NCBI GenBank assembly: GCA_964466965.1
Contig: CAYXPZ010000037.1
Coordinates: 1 to 23,055 of the forward strand
Length of the DNA: 23,055 nucleotides
DNA from: Dichotomicrobium sp964466965
GTDB taxonomy: Bacteria > Pseudomonadota > Alphaproteobacteria > Rhizobiales > Rhodomicrobiaceae
Direction of reading: 5' to 3'
Within the stretch, counting starts at the first letter, position 1. Each line of letters opens with the position of its first letter. A program made the translations under genes and the position numbers. Positions 1 to 8,522 of the stretch are shown here, one piece after another. The notes beneath the pieces are model-generated. The model was not told the origin of the DNA. It was given only the letters and a program-made list of their open reading frames with translations, and made no database searches.

Positions 1-65
1 CCCAATTACCGAAAGCGCCTGGGCAGATGGCGGCCGCCGCTACCACCACTGATTTACGGCGGTTG

Positions 66-1406
66 TTACACCACTTCGCCGCGCAACCGTGCAGCGACCT
101 TTTCGCGCCCCATGAGCGGCAGGAGCGCGCCCAGCTCCGGCCCGGCGCCGCGCCCGGTGATCGCGAGGCGCAGCGGATGAAAAAGTGCGCGGCCTTTCTT
201 GCCCGTCTCGGCCTTCACGGCGTCGGTCCAGGCTTTCCACGTGGCTGCGTCCCACGGCTGAGGCGGGAGCAGGTCGGCCGCCACCGTGCACAGCTCTTCA
301 TCCTCGATCACCGGGGTGATCGGCCCTTCCACCACCTGCCACCATTCCAGCGCATCGCTCAGCACCGTGACATTGCCGCGCACAGCCAGCCAGAAATCTG
401 CTCCGCCACCGACGCCCAGCGCGGCCAGCTGGTCCGCGACCGCCTCGTAAGACCGCGCATGCAGAAGGCGGGCGTTTACCACGCTTAGCTCCCCCATGTC
501 GAACCGAGCCGGCGCGCGCGAGACCTTGGCCAGATCGAAGCTTTCGATCAGCTCGTCGAGGCTCTGATGCGCGTCGACGGCATCTGAAGTGCCGATCGCA
601 GCCGAGTGGCTGAGGATCGCCAGCGGCTCCAGCCCCTCTTCGCGCATCTGGCGGATCGACAGCGTGCCGAGCCGCTTGCCCAAGCTTTCGCCTTCCGCGC
701 CGACCAGCATGTTGTGATGCGCGAACTGCGGCACCGGCCCGCCCAGCGCCTCGAAGATCTGGATCTGCGCGCCGCTATTGGCAACGTGGTCCTCACCGCG
801 GATGACATGCGTGATGCCCAGCGCGATATCGTCCACAACGCTTGGCAGGGTGTAGAGATAAGTGCCGTCCTCGCGCACGAGGATCGGGTCGGAGAGCGAG
901 CCGGCGTCGATGGTCTGCGCGCCCCGGATCAGGTCGTCCCAGGCGACCTCGCGGTGATCCAGCTTGAAACGCCAGTGCGGCTTGCGGCCCTCAGCTTCAA
1001 GCTTCGCGCGGTCCTCATCGCTCAGCTTCAGCGCGGCGCGGTCATAAATCGGCGGGCGCCCTTGCGCGCGCTGGCGCTTGCGCCGCCGCTCCAACTCGTC
1101 CGGCGTCTCATAGGCCGGGTAGAGCCGGTCCGCAGCCCTCAATTTTTCGACGGCTTCGGCATACAGCGCCAGGCGGTCGGACTGACGCACCTCTTCATCC
1201 CATGCCAGCCCAAGCCATTGCAGGTCCTCACGGATCGCGTCGGCGTATTCCTCCTGCGAGCGCGCAATGTCGGTATCATCCAACCGCAGCACGAAGCGGC
1301 CGCCATGTTTACGGGCAAACAGCCAGTTGAACAGCGCCGGGCGGATATTCCCGATATGCAGAAGGCCCGTCGGGCTGGGCGCAAAACGGACGGCGATATC
1401 GTTCAT
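66..1406 (-). CDS. gltX: Glutamyl-tRNA synthetase (short alphaproteobacterial type)
   Basis: Class I aminoacyl-tRNA synthetase that charges tRNA-Glu with glutamate in the cytosol. The 446 residues open with FAPSPTGLLHIGN (residues 8-20), the family's HIGH-type signature. The second ATP-binding signature (KMSKS) appears as SLGKR at 241-245, a degenerate form of the usual KLSKR. The anticodon-binding part is short, so the protein is nearer 450 than the 470-500 residues of E. coli-type enzymes. Many alphaproteobacteria carry two GluRS copies, and this looks like the shorter class; whether it charges tRNA-Glu or tRNA-Gln (for GatCAB) cannot be read here. The ATG lies 6 bases after the nadE stop, and an AGG that overlaps that stop is the only ribosome-site candidate, which suggests translational coupling to nadE. 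It is the last gene of the aroG-nadE-gltX run. The stop is TAA. Confidence 0.95.
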   Translation of the reverse strand: MNDIAVRFAPSPTGLLHIGNIRPALFNWLFARKHGGRFVLRLDDTDIARSQEEYADAIREDLQWLGLAWDEEVRQSDRLALYAEAVEKLRAADRLYPAYETPDELERRRKRQRAQGRPPIYDRAALKLSDEDRAKLEAEGRKPHWRFKLDHREVAWDDLIRGAQTIDAGSLSDPILVREDGTYLYTLPSVVDDIALGITHVIRGEDHVANSGAQIQIFEALGGPVPQFAHHNMLVGAEGESLGKRLGTLSIRQMREEGLEPLAILSHSAAIGTSDAVDAHQSLDELIESFDLAKVSRAPARFDMGELSVVNARLLHARSYEAVADQLAALGVGGGADFWLAVRGNVTVLSDALEWWQVVEGPITPVIEDEELCTVAADLLPPQPWDAATWKAWTDAVKAETGKKGRALFHPLRLAITGRGAGPELGALLPLMGREKVAARLRGEVV

Positions 1407-1412
1407 GCGGAC

Positions 1413-3077
1413 CTAATACTGGCTTTCGCGGAACTTGTTGGTGATCGGATAGCGCCAGTCGCGGCCGAACACACGCTCGGTGATCTTCACACCGGGCGCG
1501 GACTGGCGGCGTTTATATTCAGCAATGCGCAGCATGTTCTCGAGCTGGCGCACGATGTTATCGCCGTGCCCGCGCGCCACGATCTGCTCATGCGGCATCT
1601 CGTGCTCGATCTTGCAGCGCAGGATGTCGTCTAGCGCGTCATAGGGCGGGAGCGCGTCCTGGTCCGTCTGGTCGGGCTTCAGCTCCGCGCTCGGGGCCTT
1701 GATGATGATGTTTTCCGGGATCACTTCGCCGGCCGGGCCAAGGCCGTCAATGGGCTGGTTGGCGTTGCGCCAGCGCGCGGCGGCGTAAACCTGCGTCTTA
1801 TAAAGGTCCTTGATTGGATTGAAGCCGCCGTTCATGTCGCCGTAGAGCGTGGCGTAACCCACCGACATTTCCGACTTGTTGCCGGTCGTGACAACCATCG
1901 CGCCGGTCTCGTTGGACACGGCCATCAGGATGGTGCCGCGCGTGCGCGATTGCAGGTTTTCGAGCGTGACGCCGTGGCCGCCGCTGTCGAGCAGCGAATC
2001 AAGCGCGGCGATGAAGCCCTCGACCGGCGCGGCGATTGGCACGGTGTCGTAGCGCACGCCCAAGCCTTCAGCGCAAGCGGCGGCGTCGCTGCGGCTGGCC
2101 TCGGAGGTGTACTTGTAAGGCAGCATTATGCAGTGGACGCGGTCGGCGCCCAGCGCATCGACGGCTATGGCCGCACAGAGCGCAGAGTCGATGCCGCCCG
2201 ACAGGCCCAGCACCACGCCCGGAAACCCGTTCTTTTCAACATAATCGCGCAAGCCCAGCACGCTCGCCTGATAAGCGGCGGCGTCGCCTTCTATCAGCAC
2301 GGCCTTCTCACCGGGGGTGCAGCTCCAACCTTCGCCCCCGCGCGTCCATTCGGTGATTGCGATTTGCTCGCGCCAGTCCGGCATCTGTACGGACAGGCCG
2401 CCGCCAGCATTCAGCACGAACGACGCGCCGTCGAACACCAGCTCGTCTTGCCCGCCGATTTGGTTGACATAGACCAGCGGCAGCCCGGTTTCCGCCACGC
2501 GCGCGACAGCGACATTCTGCCGGGTTTGCTGTTTGGTGAGCGTGAAGGGCGAGCCGTTCGGGACGATCAGCATCTCCGCGCCCGTTTCGGCCAGGCACTC
2601 GCAGACATCCTCGATCCAGATATCCTCGCAGATCGGCACACCGATGCGAACGCCGCGAAAGCTGATCGGCCCCGGCATCTCGCCGGGGTTGAAGATGCGC
2701 TTTTCGTCAAAGACGCCATAATTCGGGAGTTCCACCTTATGACGGACGTCCCGGACCACGCCACCTTCCAGAAGTGCAACGCTGTTGTGCGGCTTCTCTT
2801 CGCCGGGCCAAGGCGTGCCGATCAGCACGGCCGGGCCGCCATCGGCGGTGTCGGCGGCCAACTCTTCAACCGTTCGGCGCGCGGCGTAGACGAATGCGGG
2901 CTTGAGGATCAGGTCTTCGGGCGGGTAGCCGCAGATGAACAACTCGGAAAAGCAGACCAGATCCGCGCCGGCCTCCGCAGCCTGCGCACGCGCCGCCCGG
3001 GCGCGCTCCGCGTTGCCTGTCAGGTCGCCCACGGTTGGATTCAATTGAGCCAGTGCAAGTCTAAGGTGATCGGTCAT
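1413..3077 (-). CDS. nadE: Glutamine-dependent NAD+ synthetase
   Basis: Last step of NAD biosynthesis: converts deamido-NAD to NAD+ using ATP and ammonia released from glutamine. The 554 residues hold both expected domains. The N-terminal nitrilase-like glutaminase domain (about 5-260) has its Glu-Lys-Cys triad visible as E45 (CFSEL), K114 (RHKVELPNYG) and C150 (PICEDIW). The C-terminal synthetase domain (about 270-545) has the ATP pyrophosphatase P-loop SGGIDS at 293-298. The length matches the two-domain family. The ATG at 3077 has only a weak A-rich site upstream. It lies 86 bases downstream of the NlpC/P60-like gene and 6 bases upstream of gltX, so nadE and gltX very probably share a transcript. 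No key residue appears to be missing. Confidence 0.97.
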   Translation of the reverse strand: MTDHLRLALAQLNPTVGDLTGNAERARAARAQAAEAGADLVCFSELFICGYPPEDLILKPAFVYAARRTVEELAADTADGGPAVLIGTPWPGEEKPHNSVALLEGGVVRDVRHKVELPNYGVFDEKRIFNPGEMPGPISFRGVRIGVPICEDIWIEDVCECLAETGAEMLIVPNGSPFTLTKQQTRQNVAVARVAETGLPLVYVNQIGGQDELVFDGASFVLNAGGGLSVQMPDWREQIAITEWTRGGEGWSCTPGEKAVLIEGDAAAYQASVLGLRDYVEKNGFPGVVLGLSGGIDSALCAAIAVDALGADRVHCIMLPYKYTSEASRSDAAACAEGLGVRYDTVPIAAPVEGFIAALDSLLDSGGHGVTLENLQSRTRGTILMAVSNETGAMVVTTGNKSEMSVGYATLYGDMNGGFNPIKDLYKTQVYAAARWRNANQPIDGLGPAGEVIPENIIIKAPSAELKPDQTDQDALPPYDALDDILRCKIEHEMPHEQIVARGHGDNIVRQLENMLRIAEYKRRQSAPGVKITERVFGRDWRYPITNKFRESQY

Positions 3078-3163
3078 ATCGCTTTTTCGGTTGCGCGATG
3101 TCAGAGCAGAGATGGTGGCAGATGCACCGCCCGACGTAACCGTGCCGCGCTGTCGCGCGAATG

Positions 3164-4183
3164 TCAGGCTGCCTCAGCGGCCCGCTTCTTGGCCTTTTGA
3201 CGGATATCCGTGAGTAAAGCGTCGACTTCTTCCGTGCTGTCGACCTTATGCACCATGCCGCCATAAACCAGGTATTTCCAGGCGAGATGCTCGCTTCGGG
3301 CCAGTTCAATCGGTCGAACGCCCATCAGATCTTCCATGGTGGTTTTCTCATGCACCCACGGCGCGAACACGACGCTGCGCCAGGCGTCAGCGGCGGTCTC
3401 CGCCGGGATGTAGCCACGCTCTAACGCTTCGCGCACCATGTCGATAAAGGCGAACTGCACGAAACCAGAGCAAATGAACTCTGCGGGCGAATAGCGAATA
3501 CCCCGCCGCAGATACTCTCCGAGTGAGGGAGCGCGTCCAAAAACGAACGTGCGTAGTTTGAGCCAGAACTGCGTGTGCCGCGCCGCCAGCGCCGCTAACA
3601 TCGAATAATCGTAGTCATCGACATCGAGAAAACGCAGCATCCGGCCCGACACCATCGCCCGCACCCGCGGTGTTGCCCAGGGTTGCTCCAGCCGCTTTAT
3701 CCCCACAATGTATTCCGGCGGGCGGCCCGTATCGGAGTACACCTTGGACGGCGCAACGAACTCCCCGAACGCGCCGAGTTCGACGCCGCCGAACGTCGTC
3801 TCGATCACGTAGCTGTCGTCGATGCCGATATCTGAGTGCCTCGTGGCGAAGACCAGCGCCGTGTGGGCGAAATCGGAACTGTCGAGGGTTCGGGTCAGAA
3901 AGGAGAAAAAGCTTCCCATTTTGGAAGTCAGGACGACATCCCCGCAATGGAGGAAATTCCCTTTGCGAAATGCATCCACGGGTTTGGGCCAGGGCCCGTT
4001 GTCAGCAGGCTCAGGCGGCTCGGATTCCAAAATCTCAGCGGCCGCCTCAGCCTCCGGCTGCGGCGGGACCTGAGAGGCCGGCAGATCGCGGCGCGCTCGC
4101 TCCGCCTTGCTCATCACATCGCCGACCGACTCTTTGAAGATCGGATTGACAACTGTCGGCTGTTGTTGCGCACGCCGCGACAT
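3164..4183 (-). CDS. Permuted NlpC/P60 (YiiX-like) cysteine hydrolase
   Basis: A 339-residue protein with the order of conserved residues of circularly permuted NlpC/P60 (YiiX/YebB-type) papain-fold hydrolases. A GDVVLTSKMGS strand comes first (about 81-91), then the candidate catalytic H107 in FAHTALVF, an acidic residue E129 in VIETTFGG, and much later the candidate nucleophile C238 in EFICSGFVQFAF. Relatives cleave amide or thioester bonds in peptidoglycan peptides or acyl groups; the substrate here is unknown. The first 65 or so residues are rich in Pro, Glu and Ala and look disordered. I see no signal peptide or membrane segment, so it is probably cytosolic. The tail is Lys- and Ala-rich. 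GGGGGAG precedes the ATG at good spacing. It starts 40 bases after aroG and probably shares that transcript. Family assignment is fairly sure, function is not. Confidence 0.8.
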   Translation of the reverse strand: MSRRAQQQPTVVNPIFKESVGDVMSKAERARRDLPASQVPPQPEAEAAAEILESEPPEPADNGPWPKPVDAFRKGNFLHCGDVVLTSKMGSFFSFLTRTLDSSDFAHTALVFATRHSDIGIDDSYVIETTFGGVELGAFGEFVAPSKVYSDTGRPPEYIVGIKRLEQPWATPRVRAMVSGRMLRFLDVDDYDYSMLAALAARHTQFWLKLRTFVFGRAPSLGEYLRRGIRYSPAEFICSGFVQFAFIDMVREALERGYIPAETAADAWRSVVFAPWVHEKTTMEDLMGVRPIELARSEHLAWKYLVYGGMVHKVDSTEEVDALLTDIRQKAKKRAAEAA

Positions 4184-4223
4184 TCGCTCTCCCCCGGTAG
4201 CCGTGTTCGCGCACGCAGCTTCG

Positions 4224-5606
4224 CTAGCCTGCCCCAGCCACGCGCACCTCGTCCTGCAAGTGTTCCTGACGCAGTCGCTCCGCGATCAAAAACGCCAGCT
4301 CAAGCGCCTGATCGGCGTTAAGCCGCGGATCGCAATGCGTGTGATAGCGGTCAGAAAGCTGTGTCTCGCTGATCGACATGGCGCCACCGGTGCATTCGGT
4401 CACGTTGTTGCCGGTCATCTCGACATGAACCCCGCCCGCATGCGTGCCTTCTGCCGCATGTACGTCGAAGAAATGCTCGACCTCGCGCATGATCGCGTTG
4501 AAGGGGCGCGTCTTGTAGCCGCTTGCCGCCTTGATGGTGTTGCCATGCATCGGGTCGCAGGACCATACCACATGGCGGCCCTCGCGCTGAACGGCGCGGA
4601 TCATTTCGGGCAGATGGTCCTCGACCGCGTCCGCACCGAAGCGGGTGATGAGCGTCAGGCGGCCGGGTATGTTCTCGGGGTTGAGAATGTCGATGAGCTG
4701 CAGCAGTTCGTCTGGCTTCATGCTCGGACCGCATTTCAACCCGACCGGATTCTTGATGCCACGTACATACTCGATATGCGCATGATCGGGTTGTCGGGTG
4801 CGGTCGCCGACCCATACGAAATGGCCCGACGTCGCGTACCAATCGCCGGTGAGCGAATCGACCCGCGTGAAGGCTTCCTCGTAGCCGAGCAACAGCGCCT
4901 CGTGGCTCGTGTAGAAGCTTGTGCGGTGAAGCTGCGGTTGGCTGTCCGGCGTGATCCCGCAGGCGCGCATGAAGTCGAGACTTTCGCTGATCCGGTCTGC
5001 GAGTTCGCGATAACGCTCTTTCGCCGGGCTATCCTTGACGAAGTCCAGCGTCCACTGATGCACACGCTCCAGATCCGCGTAGCCGCCTTGCGACAGCGCA
5101 CGCAGCAGGTTGAGCGTCGCCGCCGCCTGGCGGTACGCCTCAATCATCCGGCGCGGGTCCGGCGCGCGGCCGGCTTCGTCGAAGACGATGTCGTTGATGA
5201 TATCGCCGCGGTAGCTCGGTAGCTCGATATCGCCCTGCTGCTCGACTGGAGATGAGCGCGGCTTGGCGAACTGCCCTGCTATGCGCCCAACCTTAACCAC
5301 CGGGCAGCGCCCGGCGAACGTCAGCACCACCGCCATCTGCAGGAACACGCGGAAGAAATCGCGTGTGGTGTTCGGGCCGTGCTCGGCAAAGCTCTCGGCG
5401 CAGTCGCCCCCCTGCAGCAGGAATGCCCGGCCATGCGCAACATCGGCCAGTTTGTCCATCAACTCGCGCGTCTCGCCCGCGAAGACTAGCGGCGGATAGT
5501 TCTCCAATTGCGCTTCGATCGTCTTCAGCGCGGCCTCATCGGAATAAACAGGAAGCTGTTGCGCCGGCTTTGCCCGCCAGCTGCTCGGCGACCATGGAGC
5601 GCCCAT
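4224..5606 (-). CDS. aroG: Class II DAHP synthase
   Basis: First enzyme of the shikimate pathway: condenses phosphoenolpyruvate and erythrose 4-phosphate to 3-deoxy-D-arabino-heptulosonate 7-phosphate. The 460 residues match the class II (plant/mycobacterial-type) family from the start (WSPSSWR, then NYPPLVFAGE). The four expected metal ligands are visible: C69 in QGGDCAES, H354 in CDPMHGNT, E396 in HVEMTGNN and D426 in YHTHCDPRLN. The N-terminal extension that carries aromatic allosteric sites in mycobacterial enzymes seems short here. The ATG at 5606 follows AAAGGAT by about 8 bases. It is the first gene of a minus-strand run and is divergent from the VIT1-type transporter. Its leader can form competing hairpins (5632-5666), a possible control point. 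Confidence 0.96.
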   Translation of the reverse strand: MGAPWSPSSWRAKPAQQLPVYSDEAALKTIEAQLENYPPLVFAGETRELMDKLADVAHGRAFLLQGGDCAESFAEHGPNTTRDFFRVFLQMAVVLTFAGRCPVVKVGRIAGQFAKPRSSPVEQQGDIELPSYRGDIINDIVFDEAGRAPDPRRMIEAYRQAAATLNLLRALSQGGYADLERVHQWTLDFVKDSPAKERYRELADRISESLDFMRACGITPDSQPQLHRTSFYTSHEALLLGYEEAFTRVDSLTGDWYATSGHFVWVGDRTRQPDHAHIEYVRGIKNPVGLKCGPSMKPDELLQLIDILNPENIPGRLTLITRFGADAVEDHLPEMIRAVQREGRHVVWSCDPMHGNTIKAASGYKTRPFNAIMREVEHFFDVHAAEGTHAGGVHVEMTGNNVTECTGGAMSISETQLSDRYHTHCDPRLNADQALELAFLIAERLRQEHLQDEVRVAGAG

Positions 5607-5627
5607 GACCCAATCCTTTCAAACTCT

Positions 5628-5666
5628 CAGACATCTGGGGCGACCGTGTCTGGAACAAACCAGATG
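5628..5666 (-). promoter_or_regulatory. aroG leader with alternative base pairings
   Basis: On the aroG sense strand, 5'-CATCTGG (complement of 5660-5666) pairs perfectly with CCAGATG (complement of 5632-5638). Inside the same stretch TCTGG can instead pair with the adjacent CCAGA, and CAGACA with a later TGTCTG (complement of 5628-5633). The pairings share bases and exclude one another. The region lies just upstream of the aroG ribosome site. No uridine run follows. A regulatory role is inference; short repeats can arise by chance in GC-rich DNA. Confidence 0.3.
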
Positions 5667-5749
5667 CAACGTGGCCGCGGTTCTGGCGATGGTATAAGCC
5701 ATATGCTCGAAGCTGACCACCCCTGGCAACAGTAGCGAAGACATCCGCC

Positions 5750-6469
5750 ATGCGTCTTGAACACAGCCATGCGCCACAAGAAATCGCCGACAGGCTCAGC
5801 AGCGGCCCTTCCGTGAGTTATCTGCGTGATTGGATATATGGAGGCATCGACGGCCTGGTCACGACATTCGCCATCGTAGCCGGAGCTGTCGGCGCCGACA
5901 TGTCCGCGCGCGTTGTCCTTATCCTCGGTATAGCCAAGCTGTTTGCCGACGCGCTCTCGATGGCCGCAGCCAATTACACGGGAACGAAAGCCGAGCATGA
6001 GGAATACCAAAAGATCCGCGAAATGGAGGAGCGCCATGTCGCGATGCACCCGGAGGGCGAGCGCGAGGAGGTGCGCCAGATCTTCGAGGCAAAAGGCTTC
6101 AAAGGCGAAGACCTCGACCGCGTGGTCAACATTATCACCGAGGAGCAGCATCGCTGGATCGACACCATGATGGCGGAGGAGCATGGCATGCCGATGATCA
6201 ACCGGCTCCCGTCGCGGGCCGCGTTCGCGGTTTTCGCCGCTTTCGTAATCTGTGGGGCGGTGCCGCTGCTGCCGTATATCCTCGGTCTCGAAGATGCGGC
6301 GGTTTATGCGCTGGTAATGACCGGGGCGACGTTTTTCGCCATTGGCTCGATCCGCTCGTTCTGGTCCCCAAGGCCGTGGTGGATCGCGGGGCTTGAGACA
6401 TTCCTGATCGGGATGCTGGCTGCTGGCGCCGCCTTCCTCATCGGTGATTTATTGCAGACGATCGTGTAG
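5750..6469 (+). CDS. VIT1/CCC1-family metal transporter
   Basis: A 239-residue membrane protein of the vacuolar iron transporter family, whose characterised members move Fe2+ or Mn2+ out of the cytosol. The signature lies at the start of the first membrane segment (YGGIDGLVTTFAIVAGAVGA, about 30-49) and the second segment continues through FADALSMAAANY. The next 70 or so residues are charged and helical (EEYQKIREMEERHV to DTMMAEEHG) and match the cytosolic metal-binding domain between TM2 and TM3. Three hydrophobic segments follow (about 155-235). It lacks the N-terminal ferritin-like domain of the MbfA-type fusions known in rhizobia. The ATG has a weak upstream site. The YbdK-like gene follows after 22 bases, so they probably form an operon. 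I see no clear Fur, Irr or Mn-type operator upstream. Confidence 0.9.
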   Translation: MRLEHSHAPQEIADRLSSGPSVSYLRDWIYGGIDGLVTTFAIVAGAVGADMSARVVLILGIAKLFADALSMAAANYTGTKAEHEEYQKIREMEERHVAMHPEGEREEVRQIFEAKGFKGEDLDRVVNIITEEQHRWIDTMMAEEHGMPMINRLPSRAAFAVFAAFVICGAVPLLPYILGLEDAAVYALVMTGATFFAIGSIRSFWSPRPWWIAGLETFLIGMLAAGAAFLIGDLLQTIV

Positions 6470-6491
6470 ACTTTCCAAAAGGACATCTTTG

Positions 6492-7694
6492 ATGGCGGGC
6501 GGTCGCTTAATGCTGTTTGACGAGAACAACTTCACCATCGGTATTGAGGAGGAATATCTGCTGGTTGATCCGGTCACGCGAGATCTGGTGGCCGATCCCC
6601 CAGCCGATATGATGGAAGCATGCCAGACGGTTCTGACCGGCACGCTCGGCGAGGTCAGTCCGGAGTTTCTGCGCTCTCAAATCGAGATCGGGACCCGCGT
6701 GTGCCGGTCCATCCAAGAGGCGCGCGGGACGCTTGCGGAAATCCGGGCAACGCTGGCAAAAATCGCCGGTCAGCATGGTATGGCGCTGGTTGCCGCCTCC
6801 ACCCATCCCTTCGCGCAATGGAACCAACAGGCGCATACGGACCGCGACCGCTATAATACGCTGGCCGAAGATCTGCAGGTCGTGGTGCGGCGTCTGCTGA
6901 TTTGCGGGATGCATGTTCACGTCGGCATCGACGATGACGACACCCGCATCGACCTGCTCAATCAGGCGATCTACTTCATGCCGCATCTGCTGGCGCTGTC
7001 CACGTCGTCGCCGTTCTGGAAGGGCGATGTGACCGGGCTGAAATCTTACCGCCTCTCGGTGTTCGATGAGCTGCCGCGCACCGGTCTGCCGGCCCAGTTT
7101 GACAGCTATGGCGAGTATCAGCGCACCGTGGACGTGCTGGTGAAGGCGGGCGTCATTGAGGATGCGACCAAGGTCTGGTGGGACCTTCGGCCTTCGGCGA
7201 AGTTCCCCACGCTAGAGATGCGCGTGCCGGACATCTGCACGCTTTTGGACGACGCGATCACAATCGCCGCTCTGTTCGCCTGCGTTTGCCGGATGCTTTA
7301 CCGACTGCGCCGCGAGAACAAACGGTGGCGCTCTTATACCAACTTCCTGCTGACCGAAAACCGCTGGCGGGCGCAGCGGTACGGGATCGAGAAGGGCATG
7401 ATCGACTTTGGCCGCGGCGAGATCGTTGGGTTCGCTGAATTGACCGAGGAACTGCTTGAGCTGATTAGCGAGGATGCCGACGCTTTAGACATGCGGGCTG
7501 AGGTCGCCAACGTTCACACTATCCTGGCACGCGGGACCAGCGCGGATCGGCAGCTCGCGGTCTATCACGCCTCGCTCGCCAGCGGGATGGGGGAGCGTGA
7601 CGCTCAAAACGCCGTTGTGGATCGGCTGATCGAGGAGACGGTGGCCAGCACCCCCGCGGCGCTCGGCCCCGACGTGACGACGATTGCGAAATAG
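6492..7694 (+). CDS. ybdK: YbdK-type carboxylate-amine ligase (GCS2 family)
   Basis: A 400-residue member of the glutamate-cysteine ligase 2 family, which joins a carboxylate to an amine using ATP. E. coli YbdK shows weak gamma-glutamylcysteine synthesis; the true substrates are generally unknown. The metal/ATP-binding motif FTIGIEEEYLLVD lies near the N-terminus, and MHVHVGIDDDDTRIDLLNQ is the typical central motif. I place the start at ATG 6492 because AAAAGGA lies about 8 bases upstream; a longer frame from 6444 would overlap the transporter and begins with residues foreign to the family. ATG 6510 is a second possibility. It follows the VIT1-type gene by 22 bases. The stop TAG overlaps the first base of a hairpin shared with the convergent yceI gene. 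Confidence 0.9.
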   Translation: MAGGRLMLFDENNFTIGIEEEYLLVDPVTRDLVADPPADMMEACQTVLTGTLGEVSPEFLRSQIEIGTRVCRSIQEARGTLAEIRATLAKIAGQHGMALVAASTHPFAQWNQQAHTDRDRYNTLAEDLQVVVRRLLICGMHVHVGIDDDDTRIDLLNQAIYFMPHLLALSTSSPFWKGDVTGLKSYRLSVFDELPRTGLPAQFDSYGEYQRTVDVLVKAGVIEDATKVWWDLRPSAKFPTLEMRVPDICTLLDDAITIAALFACVCRMLYRLRRENKRWRSYTNFLLTENRWRAQRYGIEKGMIDFGRGEIVGFAELTEELLELISEDADALDMRAEVANVHTILARGTSADRQLAVYHASLASGMGERDAQNAVVDRLIEETVASTPAALGPDVTTIAK

Positions 7695-7716
7695 GCCGGG
7701 ACATTGCGCCCCGGCC
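7694..7716. terminator. Hairpin between convergent ybdK-like and yceI genes
   Basis: Perfect 7-bp inverted repeat GGCCGGG / CCCGGCC with a 9-base loop, between the stop of the ybdK-like gene and the stop of the yceI gene. Read on the minus strand it is followed by TATTTC, a weak uridine run, so it suits yceI better. On the plus strand no T run follows. Probably a bidirectional but imperfect terminator. Confidence 0.5.
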
Positions 7717-7725
7717 CCATGAACC

Positions 7726-8364
7726 TCAGCTTTCGCTGTCGCGATACAGTTCCGTGTTGATCTCGATATCGACCCAATCGGACACCAGCGGCGCATTACG
7801 GCCAAGATCGAACTCGCTGCGCAAAACGCGGCCGGTCGCTTTGAAGCCAGCCGCCTGCCGACCTTTATATTTGTCGATGAAAGCACCGAGCGGATGCTCG
7901 CCGGCATAATTCAGCGTGATGTCCAGCGTCACGGGCTTGGTGATCCCCTTGATGGTCAGATCGCCGGTCATGCGGCCCGAATTCGGCCCGGTTTGAACCA
8001 CTTCAGTCGTTTCGAACGTCACTTCGGGGTGCTCCTCGACGTGGAAGAAGTCGCTGCTCTTCAGATGATCGTCAAAATCCGGCACGCCCGTGTCCACGCT
8101 CGCCGGATCGATGGTGACGTTGACTGAGCTATTCGTGACGTCTTGCTGGTCGAAGGTCACGTTGCCGGAATACTCGCGGAATAGCGCCGACTGCTCGCTG
8201 AGCCCGACATGGTTCCAGGAAATACGGATCTGGGTATGGCCTTTGTCAAACTGATAGGTTTGGGCTTCGGCAACGGCTTCGGTGCTCGGCACAGCCAGAA
8301 GCGCAGCGCCGAACAGCATCGCCAAGCTTGCGGAACGAACCAAGCTGAACGTAGTGAGGACCAT
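7726..8364 (-). CDS. YceI-family periplasmic protein
   Basis: A 212-residue secreted protein of the YceI lipocalin-like family, which in characterised cases binds polyisoprenoid or other amphiphilic ligands in the periplasm. The start chosen is ATG 8364, preceded by CAGGGAGAG at good spacing. It gives a classic signal peptide: R10, a hydrophobic core SLAMLFGAALLAV, and a likely cut after TEAVAEA near residue 34. A longer GTG-started frame reaches 8505 but would bury the signal peptide, so I reject it. The mature part begins with the family's YQFDKGHTQIRISWNH and contains VTIDPASVDTGVPDFDDHL and GDLTIKGITKPVTLDI, both typical. It is probably monocistronic, with 158 bases to the upstream SDR stop. 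The physiological ligand is unknown. Confidence 0.93.
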   Translation of the reverse strand: MVLTTFSLVRSASLAMLFGAALLAVPSTEAVAEAQTYQFDKGHTQIRISWNHVGLSEQSALFREYSGNVTFDQQDVTNSSVNVTIDPASVDTGVPDFDDHLKSSDFFHVEEHPEVTFETTEVVQTGPNSGRMTGDLTIKGITKPVTLDITLNYAGEHPLGAFIDKYKGRQAAGFKATGRVLRSEFDLGRNAPLVSDWVDIEINTELYRDSES

Positions 8365-8522
8365 CGAAACTCTCCCTGATGAGATCAAAATAGACTTCGC
8401 CAGCGGGCCGGTGCGACGGATATGGGCGGCGGATTGCCCCGCGTCATCCGGCCATCGCCTTGCAGGTATCCCGTGATTGCGGCGGATCAAGCGCCCACGG
8501 GTCACGAAAGTTTGATTCCGGC

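Noticed and set aside
606..3200. Long plus-strand open frames opposite gltX and nadE (606-1634 and 1950-3200)
   Set aside because: They lie wholly or mostly antisense to clear orthologues, have no recognisable domain and an arginine/histidine-rich shadow composition typical of GC-rich DNA.
4107..5222. 371-codon plus-strand frame opposite aroG
   Set aside because: Antisense shadow of the DAHP synthase; no domain and no ribosome site.
8365..8505. N-terminal extension of the YceI gene from GTG 8505
   Set aside because: It would place 47 residues before a typical signal peptide that has its own strong ribosome site.
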